A stretch of DNA of 8,173 nucleotides, from NCBI GenBank assembly GCA_004555535.1, contig SFHU01000126.1, forward strand, positions 1 to 8,173, in the 5' to 3' direction. The notes beneath the pieces were generated by a model, which saw only the letters and a list, made by a program, of their open reading frames with translations, was not told where the DNA came from and ran no database searches. This DNA comes from Clostridiales bacterium (GTDB taxonomy: Bacteria > Bacillota > Clostridia > Christensenellales > Aristaeellaceae). A program made the position numbers and the translations under genes. This document shows, in pieces, positions 1-4,957 of this stretch; within the stretch, counting starts at the first letter, position 1, and the number at the start of each line of letters is the position of its first letter.

Positions 1-4
1 GTTG

Positions 5-31
5 TTAGCACTGTCAAGAGGTGAGTGCTAA
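5..31. promoter_or_regulatory. CIRCE element (HrcA operator)
   Basis: The sequence reads TTAGCACTG-N9-GAGTGCTAA. This matches the CIRCE consensus TTAGCACTC-N9-GAGTGCTAA at 17 of 18 positions with the exact 9-base spacer; the only deviation is the last base of the left arm. CIRCE is the operator of the heat-shock repressor HrcA and normally controls groESL or hrcA-grpE-dnaK type operons. On the minus strand a perfect -35 hexamer TTGACA (17-12) lies inside the element, and its -10 would fall outside the window. I therefore infer that the controlled gene lies to the left and is read leftward. No chaperone gene follows on the plus strand. Confidence 0.9.
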
Positions 32-64
32 AAAATTCTGAAAACAAAACGATTTGTTTATTTT

Positions 65-81
65 GGTCAAAGTTGGTCAAA
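65..81. promoter_or_regulatory. CtsR operator (heptad direct repeat)
   Basis: Two perfect copies of the heptad GGTCAAA are separated by three bases (GTT). This fits the CtsR operator RGTCAAA-NAN-RGTCAAA except for the middle spacer base. The two units also form a 10-bp tandem repeat, TTGGTCAAAG twice, at 63-82. CtsR represses class III heat-shock genes such as clp genes in Firmicutes. It lies 33 bp from the CIRCE element, so the gene to the left is probably under double HrcA/CtsR repression, as known for dnaK and groESL of staphylococci. Read on the minus strand each heptad contains TTGACC, a -35-like hexamer, but I could not find a fitting -10 for it. Confidence 0.85.
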
Positions 82-143
82 GTCTATTGTGCAGATTTTG
101 CTCCTATCTTTCCCGCTTCCGCGCGCCTCTTCCTCCGGATGGA

Positions 144-172
144 TTGACAAAATCCCCTCCCGCCTCTATACT
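144..172 (+). promoter_or_regulatory. Sigma-A type promoter of the GNAT gene
   Basis: A perfect -35 TTGACA (144-149), a 17-bp spacer and -10 TATACT (167-172, 5 of 6). Transcription would start near 179 and give a leader of about 70 nt before the GNAT start at 250. It lies clear of the CIRCE and CtsR sites, which argues that the heat-shock operators serve the divergent gene to the left and not this one. Confidence 0.75.
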
Positions 173-249
173 CGCCCTGAACGGATTTTTGGCAGCGGAG
201 GGCAGGCACTTTTTTTCCGCCGCGGCACAGCGAAAGGAACGGGAGAAGC

Positions 250-699
250 ATGACAATCCGCATCGCGCAGGAGCGGTTGACCGCTCAGGAATACATCGCC
301 TTTCTGGCGACCACCGATCTGGGGAAGCAGTATCCCCGGGAGCGCTTTGAGGCGCGCATCGCGCGCCTGGTTCAAAGCGCCTCCATCAGCCTGACGGCGC
401 GGGAGGCGGACGGCACGCTCGTGGGCGTCTGCTTCGGCCTGACGGACTTCGCCTATTGGCTGATGATCACGGATTTGGGCGTCGCGCGCCGCTGCACGGG
501 CCAGGGCATCGGGCGGCGGCTCATGCAGGAGGCGCTGCGCGCGGCAGGCGGCGAGCAGGATATCGCGGTGTATCTGGTAGCGAATACAAAGGCGGTTCCC
601 TTTTATGAGAAGCTCGGCATGGAGAAGGCAGAGGACGTTATGCAGTACAATCACGTCGAATGGACGAAATTCGAGGTGACGGAGGGTTTTCCGCTGTGA
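250..699 (+). CDS. GNAT family N-acetyltransferase
   Basis: A 149-residue protein of the GCN5-related N-acetyltransferase fold, which moves an acetyl group from acetyl-CoA to an amine. Length is normal for a single-domain GNAT. The acetyl-CoA pyrophosphate loop (R/Q-x-x-G-x-G/A) is seen as RCTGQG at residues 81-86, preceded by the beta4 strand (YWLMITDLGV) and followed by helix 3 (GRRLMQEAL). The motif B region NTKAVPFYEKLGM (residues 112-124) is also typical. The start ATG has a GGGAG sequence 4 bases upstream and AGGA further out. The gene stands alone: its own promoter at 144-172, a strong terminator about 155 bp past the stop. The substrate cannot be told from the sequence; many relatives act on small amines, antibiotics or protein N-termini. 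Confidence 0.9.
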   Translation: MTIRIAQERLTAQEYIAFLATTDLGKQYPRERFEARIARLVQSASISLTAREADGTLVGVCFGLTDFAYWLMITDLGVARRCTGQGIGRRLMQEALRAAGGEQDIAVYLVANTKAVPFYEKLGMEKAEDVMQYNHVEWTKFEVTEGFPL

Positions 700-740
700 C
701 GCAATTCGATTTCAAGTTAGGACGCTTACATCCGCGCAGT

Positions 741-791
741 CCGCAAAGCGGCCTATGATTGAAACGGGTTTGCTCCGCAAAGCATGAATTC
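741..791 (+). repeat. 51-bp inverted repeat, copy A1
   Basis: Matches the reverse complement of 1543-1593 at 47 of 51 positions. The differences are single-base substitutions with no gaps. It begins with a small palindrome-like CCGCAAAGCGG, has a core TGATTGAAACGGGTTTGC, and ends at GAATTC. Together with copy A2 it brackets rpiB. Confidence 0.85.
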
Positions 792-855
792 ATACCGATC
801 CAACTCCGAATGCCTTTTCCCCCTCGCGAGGGCAAGCATTCTGAATACAATCAAA

Positions 856-889
856 GGAGCCCGGGGGATCGCCCCCAGGCTCCGTTTTT
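856..889 (+). terminator. Rho-independent terminator
   Basis: GGAGCC (856-861) pairs with GGCTCC (878-883). After a C/A mismatch, GGGGG (863-867) pairs with CCCCC (872-876) around a 4-base loop, and the tract TTTTT follows at 885-889. It serves the GNAT transcript coming from the left. On the minus strand the stem is followed by only a short TTTGATT, so it may weakly stop rpiB read-through as well. Confidence 0.85.
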
Positions 890-1010
890 CGCTTTGTTTT
901 CCGCTGATTCCCATGCCATTCTCAAATCAATCTGAGCTTTCCTTATGCGCCCTGTCAGGTAACGCTTCGCTCCCCGACAGCTTTGCCGGAATGGCTTCGC
1001 CATGAAGGAA

Positions 1011-1036
1011 ACCGTTGGGCTGCCGCCCAAACCTGC
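1011..1036 (+). repeat. 26-bp hairpin direct repeat, copy B1
   Basis: Identical over 26 bases to 1630-1655 in the same orientation. Its core is a hairpin, TTGGGC-TGCC-GCCCAA. It lies just past the rpiB stop codon (minus strand), where the hairpin could act as a weak transcript end although no clear U-tract follows. Confidence 0.85.
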
Positions 1037-1052
1037 CTGAGGGATCACAGTA

Positions 1053-1499
1053 TCAGAGCGTCTCCCCGCGCTCAATCGCAGCAATCTGGTCGATGCGGCG
1101 CTGATGCCGTCCGCCCTCGAACTCCGTCGTCAGGAAGATCTCGGCGATCATCTGGCCAAGCTCGCTGCCGACCACGCGCGCGCCCATCGCGAGCATGTTC
1201 GCGTCGTTGTGCTTGCGCGTCATCTTCGCGGAGTAGCAATCCGAGCAGGCGGCACAGCGAATGCCCTTCACCTTGTTGGCGGCGATGGAGATGCCGATGC
1301 CCGTGCCGCAGCAGAGGATGCCGCGGTCGCATTCGCCGCTGGCGACGGCCTGCGCCGCGCGCTGGGCAAAGACGGCATAATCGCAGCTGTCCTCCGTGTA
1401 GGTGCCGTAGTCGTGGTACGGCAGGTTCATGCGCTCCAGCAGCGCGATGATCTCGCGCTTGAGCGGCAGACCCGCGTGATCCGATCCAAGAGCTATCAT
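1053..1499 (-). CDS. rpiB: Ribose-5-phosphate isomerase B
   Basis: A 148-residue RpiB/LacAB family enzyme that interconverts ribose 5-phosphate and ribulose 5-phosphate in the cytosol (non-oxidative pentose phosphate pathway). Visible signatures: the N-terminal GSDHAG (residues 5-10); the active-site cysteine and phosphate loop CCGTGIGISIAANK (63-76, with Cys64 the likely catalytic base by alignment with E. coli Cys66); GIRCA (79-83); the HNDANML motif (97-103) carrying the ring-opening histidine; and a C-terminal RHQRRI (131-136) that binds phosphate. Length is normal for the family. The ATG start is preceded by GGAGAG about 9 bases upstream. No other sugar gene is adjacent. The gene is flanked on both sides by related repeats. 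The related LacA/LacB subunits and the allose isomerase activity of E. coli RpiB are the only alternatives, and the motifs favour RpiB. Confidence 0.95.
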   Translation of the reverse strand: MIALGSDHAGLPLKREIIALLERMNLPYHDYGTYTEDSCDYAVFAQRAAQAVASGECDRGILCCGTGIGISIAANKVKGIRCAACSDCYSAKMTRKHNDANMLAMGARVVGSELGQMIAEIFLTTEFEGGRHQRRIDQIAAIERGETL

Positions 1500-1542
1500 G
1501 TTCGTTTTCTCTCCATTCTATTTGGTCGTCTGGTTTTTGTCT

Positions 1543-1593
1543 GAATTCCTGCTTTGCAAAGCAAACCCGTTTCAATCATAAGCCGCTTTGCGG
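1543..1593 (-). repeat. 51-bp inverted repeat, copy A2
   Basis: The minus-strand partner of 741-791 (47 of 51 matches). It lies about 44 bp upstream of the rpiB start, so it is within the likely promoter or leader zone of rpiB. Confidence 0.85.
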
Positions 1594-1629
1594 CCTGCTC
1601 TGAAACTACCTTTTTCGAATGAATTTGGA

Positions 1630-1674
1630 ACCGTTGGGCTGCCGCCCAAACCTGCTTGGGGATTTCATCCCCAA
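1630..1674 (+). repeat. Hairpin repeat copy B2 with second adjoining hairpin
   Basis: Positions 1630-1655 are identical to 1011-1036 (hairpin TTGGGC-TGCC-GCCCAA). Directly adjoining is a second perfect hairpin, TTGGGGAT-TTC-ATCCCCAA (1656-1674), whose arms resemble the first. Two similar hairpins in tandem recall REP/BIME architecture. Confidence 0.75.
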
Positions 1675-1802
1675 ACCCCATCATCGCTTCGCGCGAATAC
1701 TCGATCTTTGAGCTGCGAAACCGTATTCCTCTGTAAGTTCATCTGCAAGGCTCCGGTCTCGGGCACAAAGCAACTGGACAACCATCACTTCGTCGGAAAT
1801 GC

Positions 1803-1821
1803 AACCGGCATTATGCCGGTT
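1803..1821 (-). terminator. Palindrome just past the zinc-ribbon gene, possible transcript end
   Basis: AACCGGC-ATTAT-GCCGGTT (perfect arms, 7 bp plus the closing AT pairs) touches the stop codon at 1821-1823 of the gene read leftward. It could end the gtrA-lcp-proA operon, but the minus-strand sequence that follows (GCATTTCC) is a poor U-tract, so termination is only suggested. Confidence 0.4.
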
Positions 1822-2060
1822 CAGTCGACAAAGTCCTCCGGCCGCAGCGGCTCGCGCCGCCCGTCGCCCGTCTCCTCCTGCGCCAGCTGCTCCGCCGTGT
1901 GGTCGGTGAAGACGAGCTTGTGCAGGTCCTCCCGGCGCACGACCGTGTTCGTGCCCATGCAGGCGCTGCATCGATAGAGGCACTCCGGGCAGACGCAGCC
2001 CAGGTCGAGGCTTTCCGACTGAATCATGTACGTTCCGCACTGCGGACATCCGCATCTCAT
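1821..2060 (-). CDS. Small eight-cysteine zinc-ribbon-like protein
   Basis: A 79-residue protein with eight cysteines in its first 34 residues: C3, C5, C8, then C22, C24, C27, C31, C34. That gives two C-x-C-x-x-C clusters (CGCPQC and CVCPEC) plus a CSAC pair, a spacing suited to two metal sites, most likely zinc as in zinc-ribbon proteins; an iron-sulfur site is less likely but not excluded. The C-terminal half is acidic (EETGDGRREPLRPEDFVD) with no recognised domain. The start is supported by a strong GGAGG 7 bases before the ATG. It lies 43 bp behind proA on the same strand and is probably the last gene of that operon. I do not recognise a named family and assign no function. Confidence 0.75.
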   Translation of the reverse strand: MRCGCPQCGTYMIQSESLDLGCVCPECLYRCSACMGTNTVVRREDLHKLVFTDHTAEQLAQEETGDGRREPLRPEDFVD

Positions 2061-2103
2061 GGTGTTCCCTCCCGTGCCGCCTTCATGCGGCCCATGCCTC
2101 CGG

Positions 2104-3402
2104 TCAGATCAGACGCCTGTGCGTGAACGCGCGCCGTCCCTGCGCGAAGTCCGCGACGATGTCGCCGTGGCCGCGCAGGATGTACTTGTAGGTGCAAAGC
2201 CCCTCCAGCCCCATCGGGCCGCGCGCGTGGATCTTTCCGGTCGAAATGCCGACCTCCGCGCCAAAGCCGTAGCGGTAGCCGTCGGCAAAGCGCGAGGAGC
2301 AGTTCTGGTAGACGCCCGCCGAGTCGACGAGCGAAAAGAACGTCGCCGCCGCCGCGTCGTCGTCCGTCAGGATGACGTCCGTGTGGTGGGAGCCGTAGCG
2401 GTTGATGTGCGCGATGGCCTCCGGAAGCGAATCGACTGTGCGGATGCTGAGCACATTGCTCAGGTATTCCGTCCTCCAGTCCGCCTCCTGCGCCGCTTCG
2501 CAGCGGTCTTCGCCGATCGCCGCGCGCGCCCGCTCGTCCGCCTTCAGGGTCACGCCCGCGTCAAGCAGCGCCTGCGCGACGACGGGCAGCGCCCGGTGCA
2601 GCTCCGCGCTGTGCACGAGCAGCGTCTCCGCGGCGTTGCAGGCCGCGGGATACTGCGTCTTCGCGTCGACGGCGATCCGCGCCGCCATCTGCGCGTCGCA
2701 GCCCTCGTGCAGGTACAGGTGGCAGACGCCGTCGCTGTGCCCGAGCACGGGGATGCGGCTGTTTTCCATGATGGATCGGACAAAGGCGTTCGAGCCGCGC
2801 GGGATGATCAGGTCGATCTCCGCGTCCATCTTGAGCATCTGCCCGACGTCCTCGCGGGTGGTGAGCAGCCCTGCCCAGCCCGCCGGCACGCCCGCGCCCT
2901 CGCTCGCGGCGCGCAGCGTCTCATAGAGTGCCGCGTTCGTGTGCAAAGCCTCGCGCCCGCCCTTGAGCAGCACGGCGTTGCCGCTCTTGAGGCACAGCGC
3001 CGCGATCTGCACGAGCGCGTCCGGCCGGGATTCGAAGATCACGCCGATCACGCCGATGGGGCAGGAGACGCGCGAGAGCACGAGCCCGTCGGCCAGCTCC
3101 GTGCGCAGCTGCTCATGGCCGATGGGGTCCTCCATCGCCGCGAGCTGACAAAGCCCGTCGCAGACGTCCGCAAGCTTGTGCTCGTCAAACCGCAGCCGCT
3201 TTTTGAGCGGCGCGGCCAGCCCCTCCGCCTCCGCCGCCGCGAGGTCGAGCGCGTTGGCGGCAAAGAGAGCCTCCCTGTTTTTTTGCAGCGCCTCCGCGAT
3301 GGCGGTCAGCGCGCGGTTTCTCGTCTGCGCGTCCGAGGCAGCCAGCGCAAAGCTCGCCGCCCGGGCGCACTTCGCGGCCTGCGCCGCGCCCGACTCACTC
3401 AT
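2104..3402 (-). CDS. proA: Gamma-glutamyl phosphate reductase (glutamate-5-semialdehyde dehydrogenase)
   Basis: A 432-residue enzyme of the aldehyde dehydrogenase superfamily. It reduces gamma-glutamyl phosphate to glutamate-5-semialdehyde with NADPH, the second step of proline synthesis. Seen in order: the NADP-binding region with CPIGVIGVIFESRPD (residues 114-128) and LKSGNAVLLKGG (138-149); the catalytic cysteine in PAACNAAETLLVH (Cys255); and the family signature near the C-terminus, GFGAEVGISTGKIHARGPMG. Length is normal. Its ATG overlaps the end of the upstream LCP-like gene by 8 bases (ATGAGTGA), with GGAGG just 3 bases before it, so translation is likely coupled. The usual partner proB (glutamate 5-kinase) is not in this window, so proline genes are split in this organism or proB is elsewhere. 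Confidence 0.96.
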   Translation of the reverse strand: MSESGAAQAAKCARAASFALAASDAQTRNRALTAIAEALQKNREALFAANALDLAAAEAEGLAAPLKKRLRFDEHKLADVCDGLCQLAAMEDPIGHEQLRTELADGLVLSRVSCPIGVIGVIFESRPDALVQIAALCLKSGNAVLLKGGREALHTNAALYETLRAASEGAGVPAGWAGLLTTREDVGQMLKMDAEIDLIIPRGSNAFVRSIMENSRIPVLGHSDGVCHLYLHEGCDAQMAARIAVDAKTQYPAACNAAETLLVHSAELHRALPVVAQALLDAGVTLKADERARAAIGEDRCEAAQEADWRTEYLSNVLSIRTVDSLPEAIAHINRYGSHHTDVILTDDDAAAATFFSLVDSAGVYQNCSSRFADGYRYGFGAEVGISTGKIHARGPMGLEGLCTYKYILRGHGDIVADFAQGRRAFTHRRLI

Positions 3403-4219
3403 AAACCTCCGCGAACAGGCGCTCGCGCAGCGCCTGCGTGTCGACCGTCAGCGGATCCCGCGTGAGAATCTGCTCTGCCTGCGGCAGATGCAGCTCGCGC
3501 CTGTCCTCGCCGGACATCACCGCCGTGACCAGCGTCACCGCGGTCAGCGGGTTGAGGTTCGAATCGACGCTGGAGAGCAGCTTCGTGCCCATCGAGAGCA
3601 TGCTCATCATGTCCCCGCCCTTGACGCCCTGATACAGCAGCTGCATCAGCGCGTGATAGGCGCGGTTCGTGCCGGGCTCGTCGTCCTCCAGCTTGAGGCG
3701 GACATAGGCGAGCGTCTCCTCGCCGCCAAGCTCCGAGCCCTCGATGCCCAGCGCCTCCCGCTCCCGAGCCGAAATATCGAGCGTGATCGTGCCGACGGCG
3801 TCGACGATCGCGGGCAGCTGCGCGACGTCCAGCACGATGTAGGTGGCGATGTTGAGCGACAGCCATTCGTTGAGCGTCTTTTCGATCAGCACACCGCCGC
3901 TTTTGCTCGCCTCGTCGCCCATCGCGTAAACGTCGGCGAGCCTCGCCTCCCCGGCGCCGGGCACGCTGACGACCATCGCGCAGTCAAGGCTCGTCATCAC
4001 GGCGCGGCCCGTCTGCGAGTTGATCGAGGCGAGGAGCATCGTGTCGGTCACATCGCCGTCCGTGAACAGGAAGACGATGTTGGTCACGTTCTTGTCAAGC
4101 GTCTCGTTGGCCGAGAGATCCTTCTTGTCCACGACGATGCCGCCGTCCGCCTGCGCCGCGCAGGCAAGGGCCAGCAGCAGGCAAAGAAGCGTCAGCAGCA
4201 GGGGCAGATGCTTTTTCAT
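3395..4219 (-). CDS. Exported LCP (LytR-CpsA-Psr) family-like protein, degenerate
   Basis: A 274-residue exported protein. The N-terminus is a signal peptide: KK, a leucine-rich core, and a likely signal peptidase I site AQA/D at residue 24. The body resembles an LCP domain, the family that attaches teichoic acids or capsule polymers to peptidoglycan: NIVFLFTDGDVTDTMLLASI (47-66) matches the NILLLG...SDTMML region, IVDAVGTITLDI (138-149) matches the VDAVGG strand, and LAYVRLKLEDDEPGTNRAYH (170-189) matches the AL.YVR...D.GR..RQ region. The arginine of the S-I-P-R-D motif is absent (SLDCAMVVSVPG instead) and so is the arginine before SDT, so lipid-phosphate binding may be lost. I chose the ATG at 4219 because AGGAA lies about 7 bases upstream; a start at 4234 would overlap gtrA by 4 bases but has a weak ribosome site. 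Middle gene of the gtrA-lcp-proA operon. Confidence 0.75.
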   Translation of the reverse strand: MKKHLPLLLTLLCLLLALACAAQADGGIVVDKKDLSANETLDKNVTNIVFLFTDGDVTDTMLLASINSQTGRAVMTSLDCAMVVSVPGAGEARLADVYAMGDEASKSGGVLIEKTLNEWLSLNIATYIVLDVAQLPAIVDAVGTITLDISAREREALGIEGSELGGEETLAYVRLKLEDDEPGTNRAYHALMQLLYQGVKGGDMMSMLSMGTKLLSSVDSNLNPLTAVTLVTAVMSGEDRRELHLPQAEQILTRDPLTVDTQALRERLFAEVYE

Positions 4220-4230
4220 GCGGGTATTCC

Positions 4231-4731
4231 TCATTTCTTTTTAAAGATGAACAGCTTGGAGAAGATGTAGTTCGCGATGATCACCAGGATATTGACCAGC
4301 AGCTTCATCGCCAGGTCGTTGAAGTGGAGCACGTCGACCAGCAGCAGCATGAGCACGGTCTCCATGCCCAGGGAGATGAGGCGCATCGCGAAGAAGCCCG
4401 CCGCCTCGCGTGCAAGCGCCAGCGCGCTGTCGCAGTGCGTCTTAAAGACGAAGGCCTTGTTCGCCACGTAGCCAAAGGCCACCGCCGCGACCCAGGCCGT
4501 CCAGGTGCCGGGCACGGTCGTCATGCCCAGCATGCGCGTGGCGATGTAGTAGACGACGTAGTTGACCAGCGTCGTCGCCACGCCGACGAACAGATAGCTC
4601 ACCAGCTCCGTGTTGTTCCAGAGCGATTCGCACAATCCGCCCAGCTTGGGCGACACCTTGCCGATCAGTTTGATGACGGCGCGCGCCAGCGCGTCAATCC
4701 CCCGCCAGAGGAGGGCACACAGCTTTTTCAT
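4231..4731 (-). CDS. GtrA-like family membrane protein
   Basis: A 166-residue protein of the GtrA/DPMS3 family, small four-helix membrane proteins linked to moving polyprenyl-linked sugars or to glycosylating surface polymers. Membrane segments lie near residues 44-64, 77-95, 110-132 and 142-161. Family hallmarks are visible: YLFVGVATTLVNYVVYY in helix 1, GYVANKAFVFK after helix 2, and NYIFSKLFIFKKK at the end. About 40 residues precede the first helix, longer than usual, with a possible amphipathic stretch. I prefer the ATG at 4731 (GAGAA about 9 bases upstream) over a GTG at 4737. First gene of the operon, behind the promoter at 4830-4858. Its neighbour, an LCP-like exported protein, fits a cell-surface polymer role. 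No glycosyltransferase partner is seen here. Confidence 0.88.
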   Translation of the reverse strand: MKKLCALLWRGIDALARAVIKLIGKVSPKLGGLCESLWNNTELVSYLFVGVATTLVNYVVYYIATRMLGMTTVPGTWTAWVAAVAFGYVANKAFVFKTHCDSALALAREAAGFFAMRLISLGMETVLMLLLVDVLHFNDLAMKLLVNILVIIANYIFSKLFIFKKK

Positions 4732-4778
4732 AAGCACAGATTCTCTTTCTCAATTCAGGGTTGTCCCGGACCGCCGCC

Positions 4779-4808
4779 TTCCCCGCGCGCGCATCCGCCG
4801 CCGGGGAA
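4779..4808 (-). other. GC-rich hairpin in the gtrA operon leader
   Basis: TTCCCCG (4779-4785) is complementary to CGGGGAA (4802-4808), enclosing a GC-rich loop. It lies in the roughly 90-nt leader between the gtrA promoter and start codon. No U-tract follows, so it is not a clear attenuator, and I see no known riboswitch. Confidence 0.3.
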
Positions 4809-4829
4809 CAAAAGCCCAGTTTACGGCTT

Positions 4830-4858
4830 ATTATAGCACGCCCCTCCCGCATGGTCAA
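4830..4858 (-). promoter_or_regulatory. Promoter of the gtrA-lcp-proA operon
   Basis: On the minus strand: -35 TTGACC (4858-4853, 5 of 6), a 17-bp spacer and a perfect -10 TATAAT (4835-4830). Transcription would begin near 4823 and leave a leader of about 90 nt before the gtrA ATG at 4731. Confidence 0.8.
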
Positions 4859-4891
4859 TCGCCCCGTCCGCCGGAAAACTGCGCAAACCGC

Positions 4892-4920
4892 TTCCATTTT
4901 GGCCGCCGGTATCGTATAAT
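4892..4920 (+). promoter_or_regulatory. Promoter of the PRTase-GNAT pair
   Basis: A perfect -10 TATAAT at 4915-4920. The -35 region is poor (TTCCAT at 17 bp spacing, or CTTCCA at 18 bp), so the promoter may be weak or need an activator. The leader would be about 30 nt. It is back to back with the gtrA promoter, with the two -35 regions only about 33 bp apart. Confidence 0.55.
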
Positions 4921-4957
4921 GCTGGGGAACACAACTCAAAAGCGGAGGATAGGACTC

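Larger units (their letters stand above)
700..1052. other. Palindrome-rich intergenic spacer
   Basis: No credible gene. The stretch lies between the convergent GNAT and rpiB genes and is packed with inverted repeats: copy A1 of a 51-bp repeat (741-791), an imperfect palindrome (808-841, arms GAATGC/GCATTC enclosing CCCTCGCGAGGG), a terminator (856-889), a CTGTC...GACAG hairpin (952-980), ATGGC-TTC-GCCAT (991-1003) and copy B1 of a 26-bp hairpin repeat (1011-1036). The density and the sharing of two units with the other side of rpiB suggest REP-like or MITE-like intergenic elements. No transposase is present. Confidence 0.6.
1500..1820. other. Repeat-bearing intergenic spacer
   Basis: No credible gene between rpiB and the zinc-ribbon gene. 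It holds copy A2 of the 51-bp repeat (1543-1593), copy B2 of the 26-bp hairpin repeat (1630-1655), an adjoining perfect hairpin TTGGGGAT-TTC-ATCCCCAA (1656-1674) and a palindrome at 1803-1821. The upstream signals of rpiB must lie here, but I see no convincing promoter at a sensible distance. Confidence 0.6.

Noticed and set aside
808..841. Imperfect palindrome considered as a separate terminator
   Set aside because: The inner CCCTCGCGAGGG leaves almost no loop and no T-tract follows. The hairpin at 856-889 is the better terminator.
1515..1543. Candidate rpiB promoter CAGACA-17-TAGAAT on the minus strand
   Set aside because: It would start transcription at about 1508, inside the ribosome-binding site, leaving almost no leader. 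Likely a chance match.
700..1820. CRISPR array or mobile element around rpiB
   Set aside because: Repeats occur only twice each, without regular spacers, and there is no cas or transposase gene, so they are described as dispersed repeats only.
1588..1977. Open frame on the plus strand over the spacer after rpiB
   Set aside because: It is made of the hairpin repeats plus antisense of the zinc-ribbon gene. The peptide fragment GTVGLPPKPAW comes from the repeat unit.
2026..3465. Long open frame on the plus strand across proA
   Set aside because: Antisense to proA, very rich in Arg, Ala and Val with low-complexity runs and no motif. High G+C creates such frames; the proA reading is certain.
3176..4270. 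Open frame on the plus strand across the end of proA and the LCP-like gene
   Set aside because: Spans two genes in antisense and lacks any domain or start signal.
4610..4957. N-terminal extension of the PRTase-like protein
   Set aside because: The frame is open, but it crosses both promoters and the gtrA start. The ATG at 4958 has a strong ribosome site and begins where the family similarity begins.
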